Positions 1-8,878 of a stretch of DNA of 33,946 nucleotides are shown here, in pieces (position 1 is the first letter of the stretch; each line of letters begins with the position of its first letter). The translations under genes were made by a program, and so were the position numbers. The stretch lies in assembly GCA_019117545.1 (NCBI GenBank), contig DWZN01000115.1, positions 1 through 33,946 on the forward strand, in the 5' to 3' direction. The stretch comes from Candidatus Brevibacterium intestinavium (lineage in GTDB: Bacteria > Actinomycetota > Actinomycetes > Actinomycetales > Brevibacteriaceae). Below the pieces are notes generated by a model. It saw only the letters and a program-made list of their open reading frames with translations, did not search any database and was not told the origin of the DNA.

Positions 1-1946
<1,946 letters not shown>

Positions 1947-2009
1947 ATCCATCCTCCTCGGTCTTCTTATTCTTCTGAGCCTAACGACGATCAGCGCGGT
2001 TCTATTGCA

Positions 2010-2031
2010 GGTTTCGCCATGAGCCGAAACC
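2010..2031. promoter_or_regulatory. Inverted repeat upstream of clpC, possible operator
   Basis: A perfect 7-bp inverted repeat, GGTTTCG then 8 nt then CGAAACC, lies 64-85 nt upstream of the clpC start. A further GGCGAAA at 2043-2049 is the reverse complement of TTTCGCC inside the left part. In other actinobacteria clp genes are activated by ClgR at CGC-N5-GCG-like sites; this sequence resembles that only loosely, so the regulator is not identified. Confidence 0.4.
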
Positions 2032-2189
2032 GTTTGGCTGTCGGCGAAATTCACTTGCCATCGTCGAAGCAGCCGGCCGAAGCGGCCGACCGCGCGAAAG
2101 CGCCTGGCCGCGCGAGGGCCGACCGCTCAGACCGTGCAGAAGGATCTCCACTGATCCAGCGGGCAGAGGCTGCCTGCCGGACCGGCTTC

Positions 2190-2651
2190 TCAGTGCTTCG
2201 GTGAGTCAGGATCTGCAGAGGGTCCTCGGTCGGCCCGCGGGTCGATGCCGCCGCCCTCGGGCCCGTTCTCCTCGGTATCGGGGTCGAGGTCATCGGCGTG
2301 ACGCAGCCGGCGTTCGTGCTCATCGCGCTCGGCGCGCGCGACACGGTCGCGCTCGGCGGCATCGGCGTCCAACCGTTCCGCTTCGGCCTGTCTGCGCTTG
2401 GCCTCCGCGGCCTGCACTTCGGCATCGGCGTCGGCCTGCTTGGCTTCGGCCCTGCGCTGCTGCGCCTCGGCCTCGCGAGCATGCAGCTGGTGTTCGGACT
2501 CGGCTGTCTCCTGGCGGATCCTGGCAGCTTCTTCGCGCTGATGTTCGCGCTTCTTCGCTGCGGCCTTCCGACTCACTGCGACGATGATGCCGATGATGAT
2601 GAGAACGGCGACGATCACGACAGCTGTCCAGATGATGGCAGTGGCATTCAT
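2190..2651 (-). CDS. Small membrane-anchored coiled-coil protein of unknown function
   Basis: A 153-residue protein that I do not recognise. An N-terminal hydrophobic segment (about residues 4-26, rich in I, V and A) is followed by a basic stretch containing SRKAAAKKRE. Then comes a long charged helix of about 85 residues rich in Ala, Glu, Arg, Gln and Asp, likely a coiled coil. The last 30 residues are acidic, Gly/Pro-rich and probably disordered. The start at 2651 is supported by AAGGAG 7 nt upstream; an open frame extends further upstream without a matching ribosome site. The layout suggests a single-pass membrane protein with a cytoplasmic stalk. It lies between clpC and a divergent macrolide kinase gene and does not belong to the conserved lsr2-clpC order. 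The composition is low-complexity, so remote similarity calls would be unreliable. Confidence 0.75.
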   Translation of the reverse strand: MNATAIIWTAVVIVAVLIIIGIIVAVSRKAAAKKREHQREEAARIRQETAESEHQLHAREAEAQQRRAEAKQADADAEVQAAEAKRRQAEAERLDADAAERDRVARAERDEHERRLRHADDLDPDTEENGPEGGGIDPRADRGPSADPDSPKH

Positions 2652-2682
2652 GCGCTCTCTCCTTCCTGTCCGTTCGGTTGCC

Positions 2683-2706
2683 GTTGATCTCGGGGAACCG
2701 ATCAAC
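2683..2706. promoter_or_regulatory. Inverted repeat in the leader of the coiled-coil gene
   Basis: GTTGATC, 10 nt, GATCAAC: perfect 7-bp arms, 32 nt upstream of the start at 2651, in the divergent region shared with the macrolide kinase gene. It could be an operator or a leader hairpin. On the minus strand TTGTCA, 17 nt, AACGAT at about 2745-2717 is a weak promoter candidate just upstream of it. Confidence 0.3.
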
Positions 2707-2805
2707 AGGGTGGACTCATCGTTCCACTCCGCCACCGTGCTGACAACCACCCTCATCGGCTCCGCATCCGCTCGCTGCAACCTCACGTCCGCACCCGTCG
2801 GACAC

Positions 2806-2811
2806 TAGACT
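2806..2811 (+). promoter_or_regulatory. Possible -10 element of the macrolide kinase gene
   Basis: TAGACT fits the TAnnnT pattern common in actinobacteria and lies 36 nt upstream of the start codon at 2848. I see no convincing -35 element at the expected distance. A GAGAGG-like ribosome site at about 2834-2839 suggests a leadered transcript. Confidence 0.3.
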
Positions 2812-2847
2812 TGAGACCCCACCCGATGAGCGCAGAGAGGCAGAGGC

Positions 2848-3738
2848 ATGCCCACAGATCGTGAGGCGACGATCCGAGAACTGGCCCGCGCCCATGGCCT
2901 CGAGATCTCCGGAACCGTGAGCGTCAATGAACTCGGACTCGACTTCCAGGTCGCCATCGCCGAGGCGGCCGACGGTCTTTCCTGGGTGCTGCGGATCCCC
3001 AGGAGGCCGGATGCCGCGAACCGTGCCGCCGTGGAGGGCCGGTTCCTCAGCGCCATCGCACCCCATCTGAGCGTCGCTGTCCCGGATTGGCAGATCCATA
3101 CGGCTGAGCTCATCGCCTACCCGCTTCTGCCCGGCGATCCCGGGTTGACCATCGACGAGCGGGGAGGGCCCCGGTGGCACTTCGACGTCGAGTCCCCCGA
3201 GTACGCGGCCTCGCTCGGGAACTTCCTCGCCGAACTCCACACCGTCGATCCGGCGCTGGTGCGCGACTCGGGCATCCCCGAGCTCTCCCCCGCCGAGGTG
3301 CGGCAGCACAAGCGTGAGGACATCGATCGAGTCGTCTGCGAGTTCGAGGTGGCACCTGAACTGTCCCGCCGGTGGAATCAGTGGCTCGACGACGACAGCT
3401 ATTGGCCGACTTTCACGACCGTGACCCACGGTGAAGTGTATCCGGCCCATCAGCTCATGGACGGGCCGACCAATCTCAGCATCCTCGACTGGACGACCGC
3501 TGCCATCAGCGACCCGGCCAGAGACTTCATGTTCCACCGGGCAAGCGTCTCGGCCGCGGCCTTCGAAGCGACGATCGCCCACTATGTGCAAGCCGGTGGT
3601 CGAGTCTGGCCGAGATTCGCCGACCACTGCGCTGAGCTCTATTCGACCTCCCCCGTCGAACTCGGCCTGTTCGCGTTGCAGACAGGAGATCCCGAGCTTT
3701 TGTCAGCGGCGAGAGCCCAACTGAATCCATCCGATTGA
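2848..3738 (+). CDS. mph: Macrolide 2'-phosphotransferase homologue (Mph family)
   Basis: Aminoglycoside-phosphotransferase-fold kinase of 296 residues, the usual family length. Mph enzymes use a nucleoside triphosphate to phosphorylate the 2'-hydroxyl of the macrolide desosamine sugar and so inactivate the drug in the cytosol. Landmarks shared with MphA, as I recall that protein, are NELGLD (27-32), WVLRIPRR (46-53), VPDW (78-81), ELIAYP (87-92), WLDDDSYWP (179-187), the catalytic loop THGEVYPAH (193-201), the metal-binding ILDW (212-215) and GGRVWPR near the C-terminus. The loop reads His-Gly-Glu (194-196), where MphA has His-Gly-Asp; the Asp is the expected catalytic base. The start at 2848 has a GAGAGG-type ribosome site. 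It stands alone on the plus strand between clpC and lsr2 of a conserved block, which suggests insertion. Whether it confers resistance cannot be judged from sequence. Confidence 0.85.
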   Translation: MPTDREATIRELARAHGLEISGTVSVNELGLDFQVAIAEAADGLSWVLRIPRRPDAANRAAVEGRFLSAIAPHLSVAVPDWQIHTAELIAYPLLPGDPGLTIDERGGPRWHFDVESPEYAASLGNFLAELHTVDPALVRDSGIPELSPAEVRQHKREDIDRVVCEFEVAPELSRRWNQWLDDDSYWPTFTTVTHGEVYPAHQLMDGPTNLSILDWTTAAISDPARDFMFHRASVSAAAFEATIAHYVQAGGRVWPRFADHCAELYSTSPVELGLFALQTGDPELLSAARAQLNPSD

Positions 3739-4043
3739 ATCCACGCCAGGCGTCGTATCCGTCCTTCAGGAGATCCGGATGCGAGGCCGTGGACAGAGCA
3801 CAGGCTCCCTTGCTTCGATCGAGCATTCATTGCCATATTCGCCGGAGACCTGACTCACATCCCTTTTCGCCGTCCATTTCCTGACAATTGTCTGTGCTGG
3901 GCTCACGACGGTGATTTAGCTCGGACCAGCCGCCGTCCTATTCGAGAATTCGCCTCTGAGCCGACCGACAAAGACCTGAGGGGCCGGCGATGGAATTCGC
4001 CGACCCCTCAGGTCTCATTTCGGTTTTCGGACGGACGGGTCCC
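3739..4043. other. 305-bp convergent intergenic region
   Basis: Lies between the ends of the macrolide kinase gene (plus) and lsr2 (minus). The only strong structure is the hairpin at 3972-4015. A perfect 10-bp palindrome, GACAATTGTC, is at 3883-3892, with no gene that it would obviously control. No credible coding sequence is seen on either strand. Confidence 0.6.
3972..4015 (-). terminator. Strong hairpin terminator after lsr2, possibly bidirectional
   Basis: The arms AGACCTGAGGGG and CCCCTCAGGTCT pair perfectly over 12 bp. After a single C/A mismatch they are followed by a 6-bp inner stem (CGGCGA/TCGCCG) and a 6-nt loop. It begins 28 nt after the lsr2 stop codon. The minus-strand exit reads TTTG and the plus-strand exit CATTTCGGTTTT, so it may also stop transcripts from the opposing kinase gene 230 bp away. 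Confidence 0.85.
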
Positions 4044-4373
4044 TTATTTCTCCGCAGCCTCATAGGCTTCGACGATTTCGAGCGGGATACGACCGCGGTC
4101 GCCGAGCTGGTAGCCGTTGTTCTGGGCCCATTCGCGGATCTTCGCGGTGTCCCGCTTGGGACCTGACGAACCGCTGCGGCGGCCGCGGCCTCCGGTATTG
4201 GCTACGCGACGCGCTTTGGCGATGTATGGGGCGAAGGTCTCGCGGAGCTTCTCGGCATTCTCGGCCGAGAGTTCGAGTTCGTAGGTTGCCTGGTCCAGGC
4301 TGAAGCGAACGGTTTCTGACGCTTCTGTTCCGTCGAAATCATCTGTGAGAACGAGGCGCATTTCCCTTGCCAT
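4044..4373 (-). CDS. lsr2: Lsr2 nucleoid-associated protein (H-NS-like xenogeneic silencer)
   Basis: A 109-residue DNA-bridging protein that binds AT-rich DNA in the minor groove and silences foreign genes in actinobacteria. The N-terminal dimerisation domain (about 1-55) shows the family pattern LTDDFDG...ETVRFSLD. A Gly/Arg/Ser-rich linker (60-74) leads to the C-terminal DNA-binding domain, with IREWAQNNG and the AT-hook-like RGR at 93-95 (DRGRIP). I chose the ATG at 4373 because Lsr2 proteins begin MAxK or similar directly before the first strand; an ATG at 4388 would add five residues and has no ribosome site. The start overlaps the end of the upstream small membrane gene by 35 nt, and the gene ends at a strong hairpin. 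It forms a probable operon with lysS and the small gene. Confidence 0.95.
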   Translation of the reverse strand: MAREMRLVLTDDFDGTEASETVRFSLDQATYELELSAENAEKLRETFAPYIAKARRVANTGGRGRRSGSSGPKRDTAKIREWAQNNGYQLGDRGRIPLEIVEAYEAAEK

Positions 4374-4584
4374 GTTCACTCTTTTCATAATCAGAGGACT
4401 TTGTCGAAGTCATCTTAACATCCGATTCCGGATTATTCTCGACTTCGCTAACGTCGATCTCCGAATAGTATTTATCGACTTGTTCGCGTTCATTGCGATC
4501 GGCACGGAAGATGTTCCTAATGACATACCAGAACAATAGTGCCACGCAGATCGATGGGAGCAGCGCTTTGATGATATCGAGCAT
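4339..4584 (-). CDS. Small membrane protein between lysS and lsr2
   Basis: An 81-residue protein with one N-terminal transmembrane segment (about 3-25, including CVALLFWYVI), then RNIFRADRNEREQ and an acidic, polar tail that is probably cytoplasmic. Actinobacterial genomes often carry a similar short membrane protein here, with the pattern hydrophobic helix then F-R-A-D-R-x-E-R; its function is unknown. The start at 4584 has GGAGGG 9 nt upstream and lies only 5 nt after the lysS stop. The last 35 nt overlap lsr2 in another frame. The core of the gene is much less GC-rich than its neighbours: I count 80 G/C in the 180 bases at 4381-4560 (44 percent). The coordinates are well supported; the role is not. 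Confidence 0.75.
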   Translation of the reverse strand: MLDIIKALLPSICVALLFWYVIRNIFRADRNEREQVDKYYSEIDVSEVENNPESDVKMTSTKSSDYEKSEHGKGNAPRSHR

Positions 4585-4589
4585 CGTGA

Positions 4590-6149
4590 TCAGCCCTCCT
4601 GAGCCGTGTCCTCGTGCGAAGCCGCCAAAGGCTTGGTGAATGGGAACAGAATGGTTTCCCGGATTCCCAAACCGGTCAATGCCATGAGGAGGCGGTCGAG
4701 GCCCATTCCCATTCCGCCGGTCGGCGGCATCCCGTGCTCCATGGCCGTGAGGAAGTCCTCGTCGAGACCCATCGCCTCATCGTCGCCCCTGGCCGCGTCG
4801 GCGACCTGGGCTTCGAAGCGCTGACGCTGGATGATCGGGTCGACGAGCTCCGAGTAGCCGGTGGCCAGTTCGAACCCGCGCACGTAGAGGTCCCACTTCT
4901 CGACGACACCCGGCTTCGACCGGTGCTCGCGCACCAGAGGTGAGGTGTCGACCGGGAAGTCGGTGACGAAGGTCGGAGCCCACAGACGGTCCTGGTAGAA
5001 GTGCTCCCACAGCTCCTCGACGTACTTGCCGTGCGAGCGGAAGACCCCTGACAGGTCCACGTCGTTGTCGGCGGCGATCCTGTCGAGCACATCGAGCCCG
5101 GTCTCCGGGGTCACCTCGACACCCGAGAGCTCGGTCAGGGAATCGTACATGCTCACGACAGCCCAATCGCCGCCGAAATCGTATTCCGTGCCGTCCTCGA
5201 GGGTGACCACCATCGATCCGGTGGCGTCCTGCGCCGCGTTCTGGATCAGGGTCTTCGTCAGGTCGGCGATCGAGTGGTAGTCGCCGAAGGACTGGTAGGC
5301 CTCGAGCATGGCGAATTCCGGCGAATGCGTGGAGTCGGCGCCTTCGTTGCGGAAGTTGCGGTTGATCTCGAACACGTTCTCGATCCCGCCGACGATGGCC
5401 CGCTTGAGGAACAGCTCCGGCGCGATGCGCAGGTACATGTCGATGTCGTAGGCGTTCATGTGGGTCTTGAACGGGCGGGCAGAGGCTCCTCCGTGCATGG
5501 TCTGCAGCATCGGGGTCTCGATCTCGATGAAGTCCTGCTCGGCGAAGGTCCGGCGCAGCGAGGTCATCACCTTGGCTCGCGTGCGCATCGTCTCCCGTGC
5601 CTGTTCGCGGGTGATGAGATCGAGATAGCGCTGACGGACCCGAGTGTCCTCGGCCAGTTCGGTGTGCAGCCCGGGCAGGGGGCGAATCGCCTTCGATGCC
5701 AGGGACCAGGAGTCCGCGAGCACGGACAGCTCTCCGCGCTTGGACTTGATCACCCGACCGTGCAGGAACAGGAAATCGCCGAGGTCGACATCGGTCTTGA
5801 AGTCATCGAGGCGCTCCTGACCGACCTCTCGCAGCGAGAGCATCCCCTGCAGGCGGGTTCCGTCCCCGGACTGCAGCGTCACGAAGCACAGTTTGCCGGT
5901 GGTGCGGACGAAGACGACGCGGCCGATGACGCCGACGACGACGTCGGTCTCCTCCCCCGCCTCGAGCCCGTCATGGGCGGCGTGGACCTCGGAGAGGGTG
6001 TGGGTGCGGGGCACCGATACGGGGTAGGCCTCGGTTCCGTCATCGAGGAGACGCTGGCGCTTTTCCTTCCGGATCCGGATCTGCTCGGGATCGAGATGCT
6101 CGGGTGAAAGGTCTGCGTTCTCAGGTGTCTTCGAGTCGGTATTCGCCAT
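4590..6149 (-). CDS. lysS: Lysine--tRNA ligase, class II
   Basis: Charges tRNA-Lys with lysine in an ATP-dependent reaction in the cytosol. 519 residues, normal for class II LysRS. The N-terminal OB-fold anticodon-binding domain (about 60-170) contains VVVGVIGRVVFVR. The catalytic domain has motif 2 FEINRNFRNEGAD followed by THSPEFAMLEAYQ, and the C-terminal motif 3 GMGMGLDRLLM with the late TILFPF. No active-site motif is missing. The ATG at 6149 has no Shine-Dalgarno sequence, but TAGCCT lies exactly 6 nt upstream, which fits a leaderless transcript. It heads the lysS-small gene-lsr2 group and starts 44 nt after the DUF2520 gene, so it may also receive read-through from the long fol operon. 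In M. tuberculosis panC, panD and coaX lie in this gap; they are absent here. Confidence 0.98.
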   Translation of the reverse strand: MANTDSKTPENADLSPEHLDPEQIRIRKEKRQRLLDDGTEAYPVSVPRTHTLSEVHAAHDGLEAGEETDVVVGVIGRVVFVRTTGKLCFVTLQSGDGTRLQGMLSLREVGQERLDDFKTDVDLGDFLFLHGRVIKSKRGELSVLADSWSLASKAIRPLPGLHTELAEDTRVRQRYLDLITREQARETMRTRAKVMTSLRRTFAEQDFIEIETPMLQTMHGGASARPFKTHMNAYDIDMYLRIAPELFLKRAIVGGIENVFEINRNFRNEGADSTHSPEFAMLEAYQSFGDYHSIADLTKTLIQNAAQDATGSMVVTLEDGTEYDFGGDWAVVSMYDSLTELSGVEVTPETGLDVLDRIAADNDVDLSGVFRSHGKYVEELWEHFYQDRLWAPTFVTDFPVDTSPLVREHRSKPGVVEKWDLYVRGFELATGYSELVDPIIQRQRFEAQVADAARGDDEAMGLDEDFLTAMEHGMPPTGGMGMGLDRLLMALTGLGIRETILFPFTKPLAASHEDTAQEG

Positions 6150-6155
6150 GGTCCA

Positions 6156-6161
6156 AGGCTA
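6156..6161 (-). promoter_or_regulatory. Possible -10 element for leaderless lysS transcription
   Basis: On the minus strand TAGCCT, 6 nt, ATG. A -10 element placed 6-7 nt before the start codon puts the transcription start at or next to the A of ATG. There is no ribosome-binding sequence in between. No clear -35 element was found. The same geometry occurs at 16577-16582 and 28152-28157. Confidence 0.4.
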
Positions 6162-6192
6162 CCGTGGACCGGGCATGCGGGGGAATTCGGAC

Positions 6193-7083
6193 TCAGTCGA
6201 GGATCGCCAGGATCTCCTGAGCCTGGGCCTCGGTGATCCGTCCCATCGTCAGTGCCTTCGCGGTGGTCGACCGGGCCAGGGCGATATAGCTGTTGCGCGC
6301 CCCGGGATGCGATCGGCTCAGGCTGTATTCGCTCAGTGCGGCCAGATGGGATTCGACGGTGCCGACGTCGCCGCGGCTGACCGGTCCGGTCAGCGCCTTC
6401 GTCCCGTTCTGGAGGGTATTGGCCACACTGGCGTCGACGAGGGCGTGCAGAACATGGGAGGGTTCGTCGACCCCCGCCTCGGTGAGCATCTCCATGGCTT
6501 CGGACAGGATCGTGATCGAATGGTTCGAGGCGTGGGTGATGGCCGCATGGTAGAGCGGCCGGTCGGCCTCGGCGATCTCGATCGGCTCGGCGCCCAGCTC
6601 GACGACGAGCGCTTCGCCCACCGGACGGATCGGTGCGGCAGCGGTGACGGCGATCGTCGCCTGTCGCAGACGCGGCAGATCCACGTCCGTGCCCGTGAAG
6701 GTCAGCGACGGGTGCCAGGCGATGGGCAGGGCGCCGAGCCTCGTCCCCGCTTCGAGGACGCTGGTGCCGTACCGGCCCGAGCAGTGGAGGAGGATCTGAC
6801 CGGCGTGGATGCGTCCGAGGTCGGCCAGCCCGGTCACCAGCGGAGCGATCTCGTCATCGGGCACGGCCAGCAGCACGAGTTCGGCACGTTCGGCCACCTC
6901 GTCCGGGTCGAGGATCGGGACCCCGGGCAGCATGTCCTCGGCGCGATCGAGGCTGGCCGCCGAGGTGGCGCTGAGTCCGATGATCGCGTGCCCGGCCTGC
7001 CTCCAGGCGGCCCCGATGGTGGCTCCGACCCGACCGCAGCCGATGATTCCGATGCCCAGACGCGGCGCGTCCTCCTGGCTCAT
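6193..7083 (-). CDS. Rossmann-like / DUF2520 domain protein
   Basis: A 296-residue dehydrogenase-like protein. The N-terminal Rossmann fold starts at residue 9 with LGIGIIGCGRVGATIGAAW, which carries the GxGxxG dinucleotide-binding motif. The second half is the helical DUF2520 domain, with LPIAWHPSLTF and FTGTDVDLP at its beginning and a conserved HxxxxxASN element (HAAITHASNH). The fold resembles 6-phosphogluconate and ketopantoate reductases, and the M. tuberculosis homologue (Rv3603c) sits next to the pantothenate genes. Here those genes are missing, so a pantothenate role is uncertain. The start at 7083 overlaps the stop of the upstream PH-domain gene as ATGA, which fixes the reading frame. 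It is the last gene of the ftsH-fol operon. Confidence 0.9.
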   Translation of the reverse strand: MSQEDAPRLGIGIIGCGRVGATIGAAWRQAGHAIIGLSATSAASLDRAEDMLPGVPILDPDEVAERAELVLLAVPDDEIAPLVTGLADLGRIHAGQILLHCSGRYGTSVLEAGTRLGALPIAWHPSLTFTGTDVDLPRLRQATIAVTAAAPIRPVGEALVVELGAEPIEIAEADRPLYHAAITHASNHSITILSEAMEMLTEAGVDEPSHVLHALVDASVANTLQNGTKALTGPVSRGDVGTVESHLAALSEYSLSRSHPGARNSYIALARSTTAKALTMGRITEAQAQEILAILD

Positions 7084-8876
7084 CCTTCGTCCTCCTTCAC
7101 GGTCTCCGCCGTCTTCGCGGCGGCATCGTAGCGTTGGCGTGCGATGCGGGTGCGGTCGGCGTGTTCGGTGAAGAAGCGCTTCGCCGCATCGACGCTTTGA
7201 TGGGTGACCCACGGGTTGATGGGCCCGGCCGTCGAGTGCACGGCCACCGAGCCGAGGCCGAACGCCCGCATCAGCGGTCCCTGATGGTAGCGCAGCGACT
7301 GCACTCGCACATGTGGGACGAAGTCGACGCGGCGGTCGAGCACTCCGAGCCTGAGCACGAGCATCGAACCGGTCAGAGCATAGGCCCGCCGCTTCCACAC
7401 CAGGGGGTCGAGGAACCGTGAGGAGCGGGGCTGGCCGTGGAAGAGGTCCTCGGCGGCAGCGGCCTGCGGATCGGTCGACCGGCGGTCGTACATGGCCGAG
7501 CGGACGAGGGTGTCGGCGCCGATGCCCTCGGGCAGCTGCGGGTCCGGCAGCGCCAGTCCGACCATGAGCAGCGCCTGGTCGATGTCGCCGACCGGCAGCA
7601 GCAGGTTCGAATCGCTGCTGCCGCCTGCGCTGGCGATGTTGTATTCGGCCTGCCACCATCCGGCCCAGCGCCACAGCAGCGGCTGGTGCAGGCACACGGC
7701 CTGGATCCGGTCGAGCGGGATGACCTTTCGCGAGGTGGAGAACAGACCGTGGTTGACGGCCAGCCCGGATTCGCCGAGGCGGACGACGAAGTTCGCATTG
7801 TCGAGGTTCTTCCGGAAGACGGAGAAGGCCGCGAAGACGCCGGGCAGGACACCGACGAGGATCGGGATGAAGGCTTCCTTGACCCCGAGTGCCAGCATCA
7901 CGATGGCGGTGGCGACGACGATCAGCACCACGAGAACGGAGATGATGGTCTCGGTCTTGAGCAGGGAGGCGATGACGACCCGGTGGACGGGGACCCGGAT
8001 GATCTCGCCGGCCCGGGAGATGCTCGGGGCGAGACGATAGGGAGCCAGCAGTTCGCTGAGGCTGTCTTCGGCCTCGCCGGAGACGTCATCGGCCATGGCG
8101 CCGAGTCGCTTGCTCAGGCGCACGCCGAGGCTGTCGTCGCCGCGTTCGGGAACGGACCGGTCGACGGTGTCCTCGGGTCCGCCGAGGGGCACCGAGGCGT
8201 CGCTGCCGGTCGCCGCTGCATCGCTGGCAGGGCTCGCGGACTCGGCCAGGGGCGTCTCGGTCCCTTCGACGATCCTCTCCGTGCCGGTGGTCGGGGCCGT
8301 GTGCGCGGGACCCGGCGTACCCTGCTTCTTCGCCCTGACTGCGGCGAGCAGTTCGTCGCGCAGCTCTTCGGCGCGCTTCTTCGACAGGTACTTCAGGGAG
8401 ATGTTCGATCCGGCGCCGCCGGCGACGTCGAAGACGAGCTCGGCCATGCCGAGGATCCGGGGCAGCAGCTTCTGCTGCAGGTCGATCGACTGCACCCGGT
8501 CGAGGCGGGCCTTGCGCAGCTTCTTCGACAGCAGACCCCGCCGGTAGTAGATCGATTCGGCGTCGACTCGGTAGCCGATGACGCGCCAGGCCAACCAGCT
8601 GAAGAAGGCGGTGAGGAGGAGGATCAGGATGATCCCGCCGACGACGGCGAGGACGACCAGCGGATGTTCGCGCAGCCAGCCGGCGAATGTCAGGTTGACG
8701 CTGCGGCCGGAGGCGAGGTCCTCGACGACCGATTGGAAGAAGTTCTGCAGACCGTAGGCCGCGGCGATGAAGATGCCGACGAGGACGCCGAGGCTTTCGA
8801 GGATCGGCGTCAGCGGATGGACTCGATGCCAGGTCTCGGGTGCGGCCGCCTCGGCGGGTGAGAACTCCTGGCTCAT
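7080..8876 (-). CDS. Large membrane protein with bacterial PH domains (YdbT-like)
   Basis: 598 residues. Transmembrane segments lie at about 27-48, 72-97, 309-331 and 336-353. After the first pair comes a PH-like domain (about 100-178, YRVDAESIYYRRGLLSKKLR then RVQSIDLQQKLLPRILG). A second follows the second pair (about 361-440, with a RIQAVCLHQPLLWRW element), and a third partial copy is at about 493-575 (RVQSLRYHQGPLMRAFGLGSV). The repeated R-V/I-Q-x-x-x-L-x-Q/H-x-P/K-L-x-R pattern is the bPH_2 (DUF304) signature, also seen in B. subtilis YdbT. Between the halves is a low-complexity Ala/Ser/Thr/Glu/Pro linker (about 181-275). The start ATG at 8876 is 2 nt after the stop of the smaller PH gene, so the two are probably coupled and act together at the membrane. 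The biochemical role is unknown. Confidence 0.9.
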   Translation of the reverse strand: MSQEFSPAEAAAPETWHRVHPLTPILESLGVLVGIFIAAAYGLQNFFQSVVEDLASGRSVNLTFAGWLREHPLVVLAVVGGIILILLLTAFFSWLAWRVIGYRVDAESIYYRRGLLSKKLRKARLDRVQSIDLQQKLLPRILGMAELVFDVAGGAGSNISLKYLSKKRAEELRDELLAAVRAKKQGTPGPAHTAPTTGTERIVEGTETPLAESASPASDAAATGSDASVPLGGPEDTVDRSVPERGDDSLGVRLSKRLGAMADDVSGEAEDSLSELLAPYRLAPSISRAGEIIRVPVHRVVIASLLKTETIISVLVVLIVVATAIVMLALGVKEAFIPILVGVLPGVFAAFSVFRKNLDNANFVVRLGESGLAVNHGLFSTSRKVIPLDRIQAVCLHQPLLWRWAGWWQAEYNIASAGGSSDSNLLLPVGDIDQALLMVGLALPDPQLPEGIGADTLVRSAMYDRRSTDPQAAAAEDLFHGQPRSSRFLDPLVWKRRAYALTGSMLVLRLGVLDRRVDFVPHVRVQSLRYHQGPLMRAFGLGSVAVHSTAGPINPWVTHQSVDAAKRFFTEHADRTRIARQRYDAAAKTAETVKEDEG

Positions 8877-8878
8877 GG

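Noticed and set aside
3639..3836. Short minus-strand open frame (65 codons) overlapping the end of the mph-like gene
   Set aside because: No ribosome site, no recognisable sequence, and most of it lies opposite a real gene.
3883..3892. GACAATTGTC palindrome as a possible operator
   Set aside because: It lies between convergent gene ends where no promoter is needed; a 10-bp palindrome can occur by chance.
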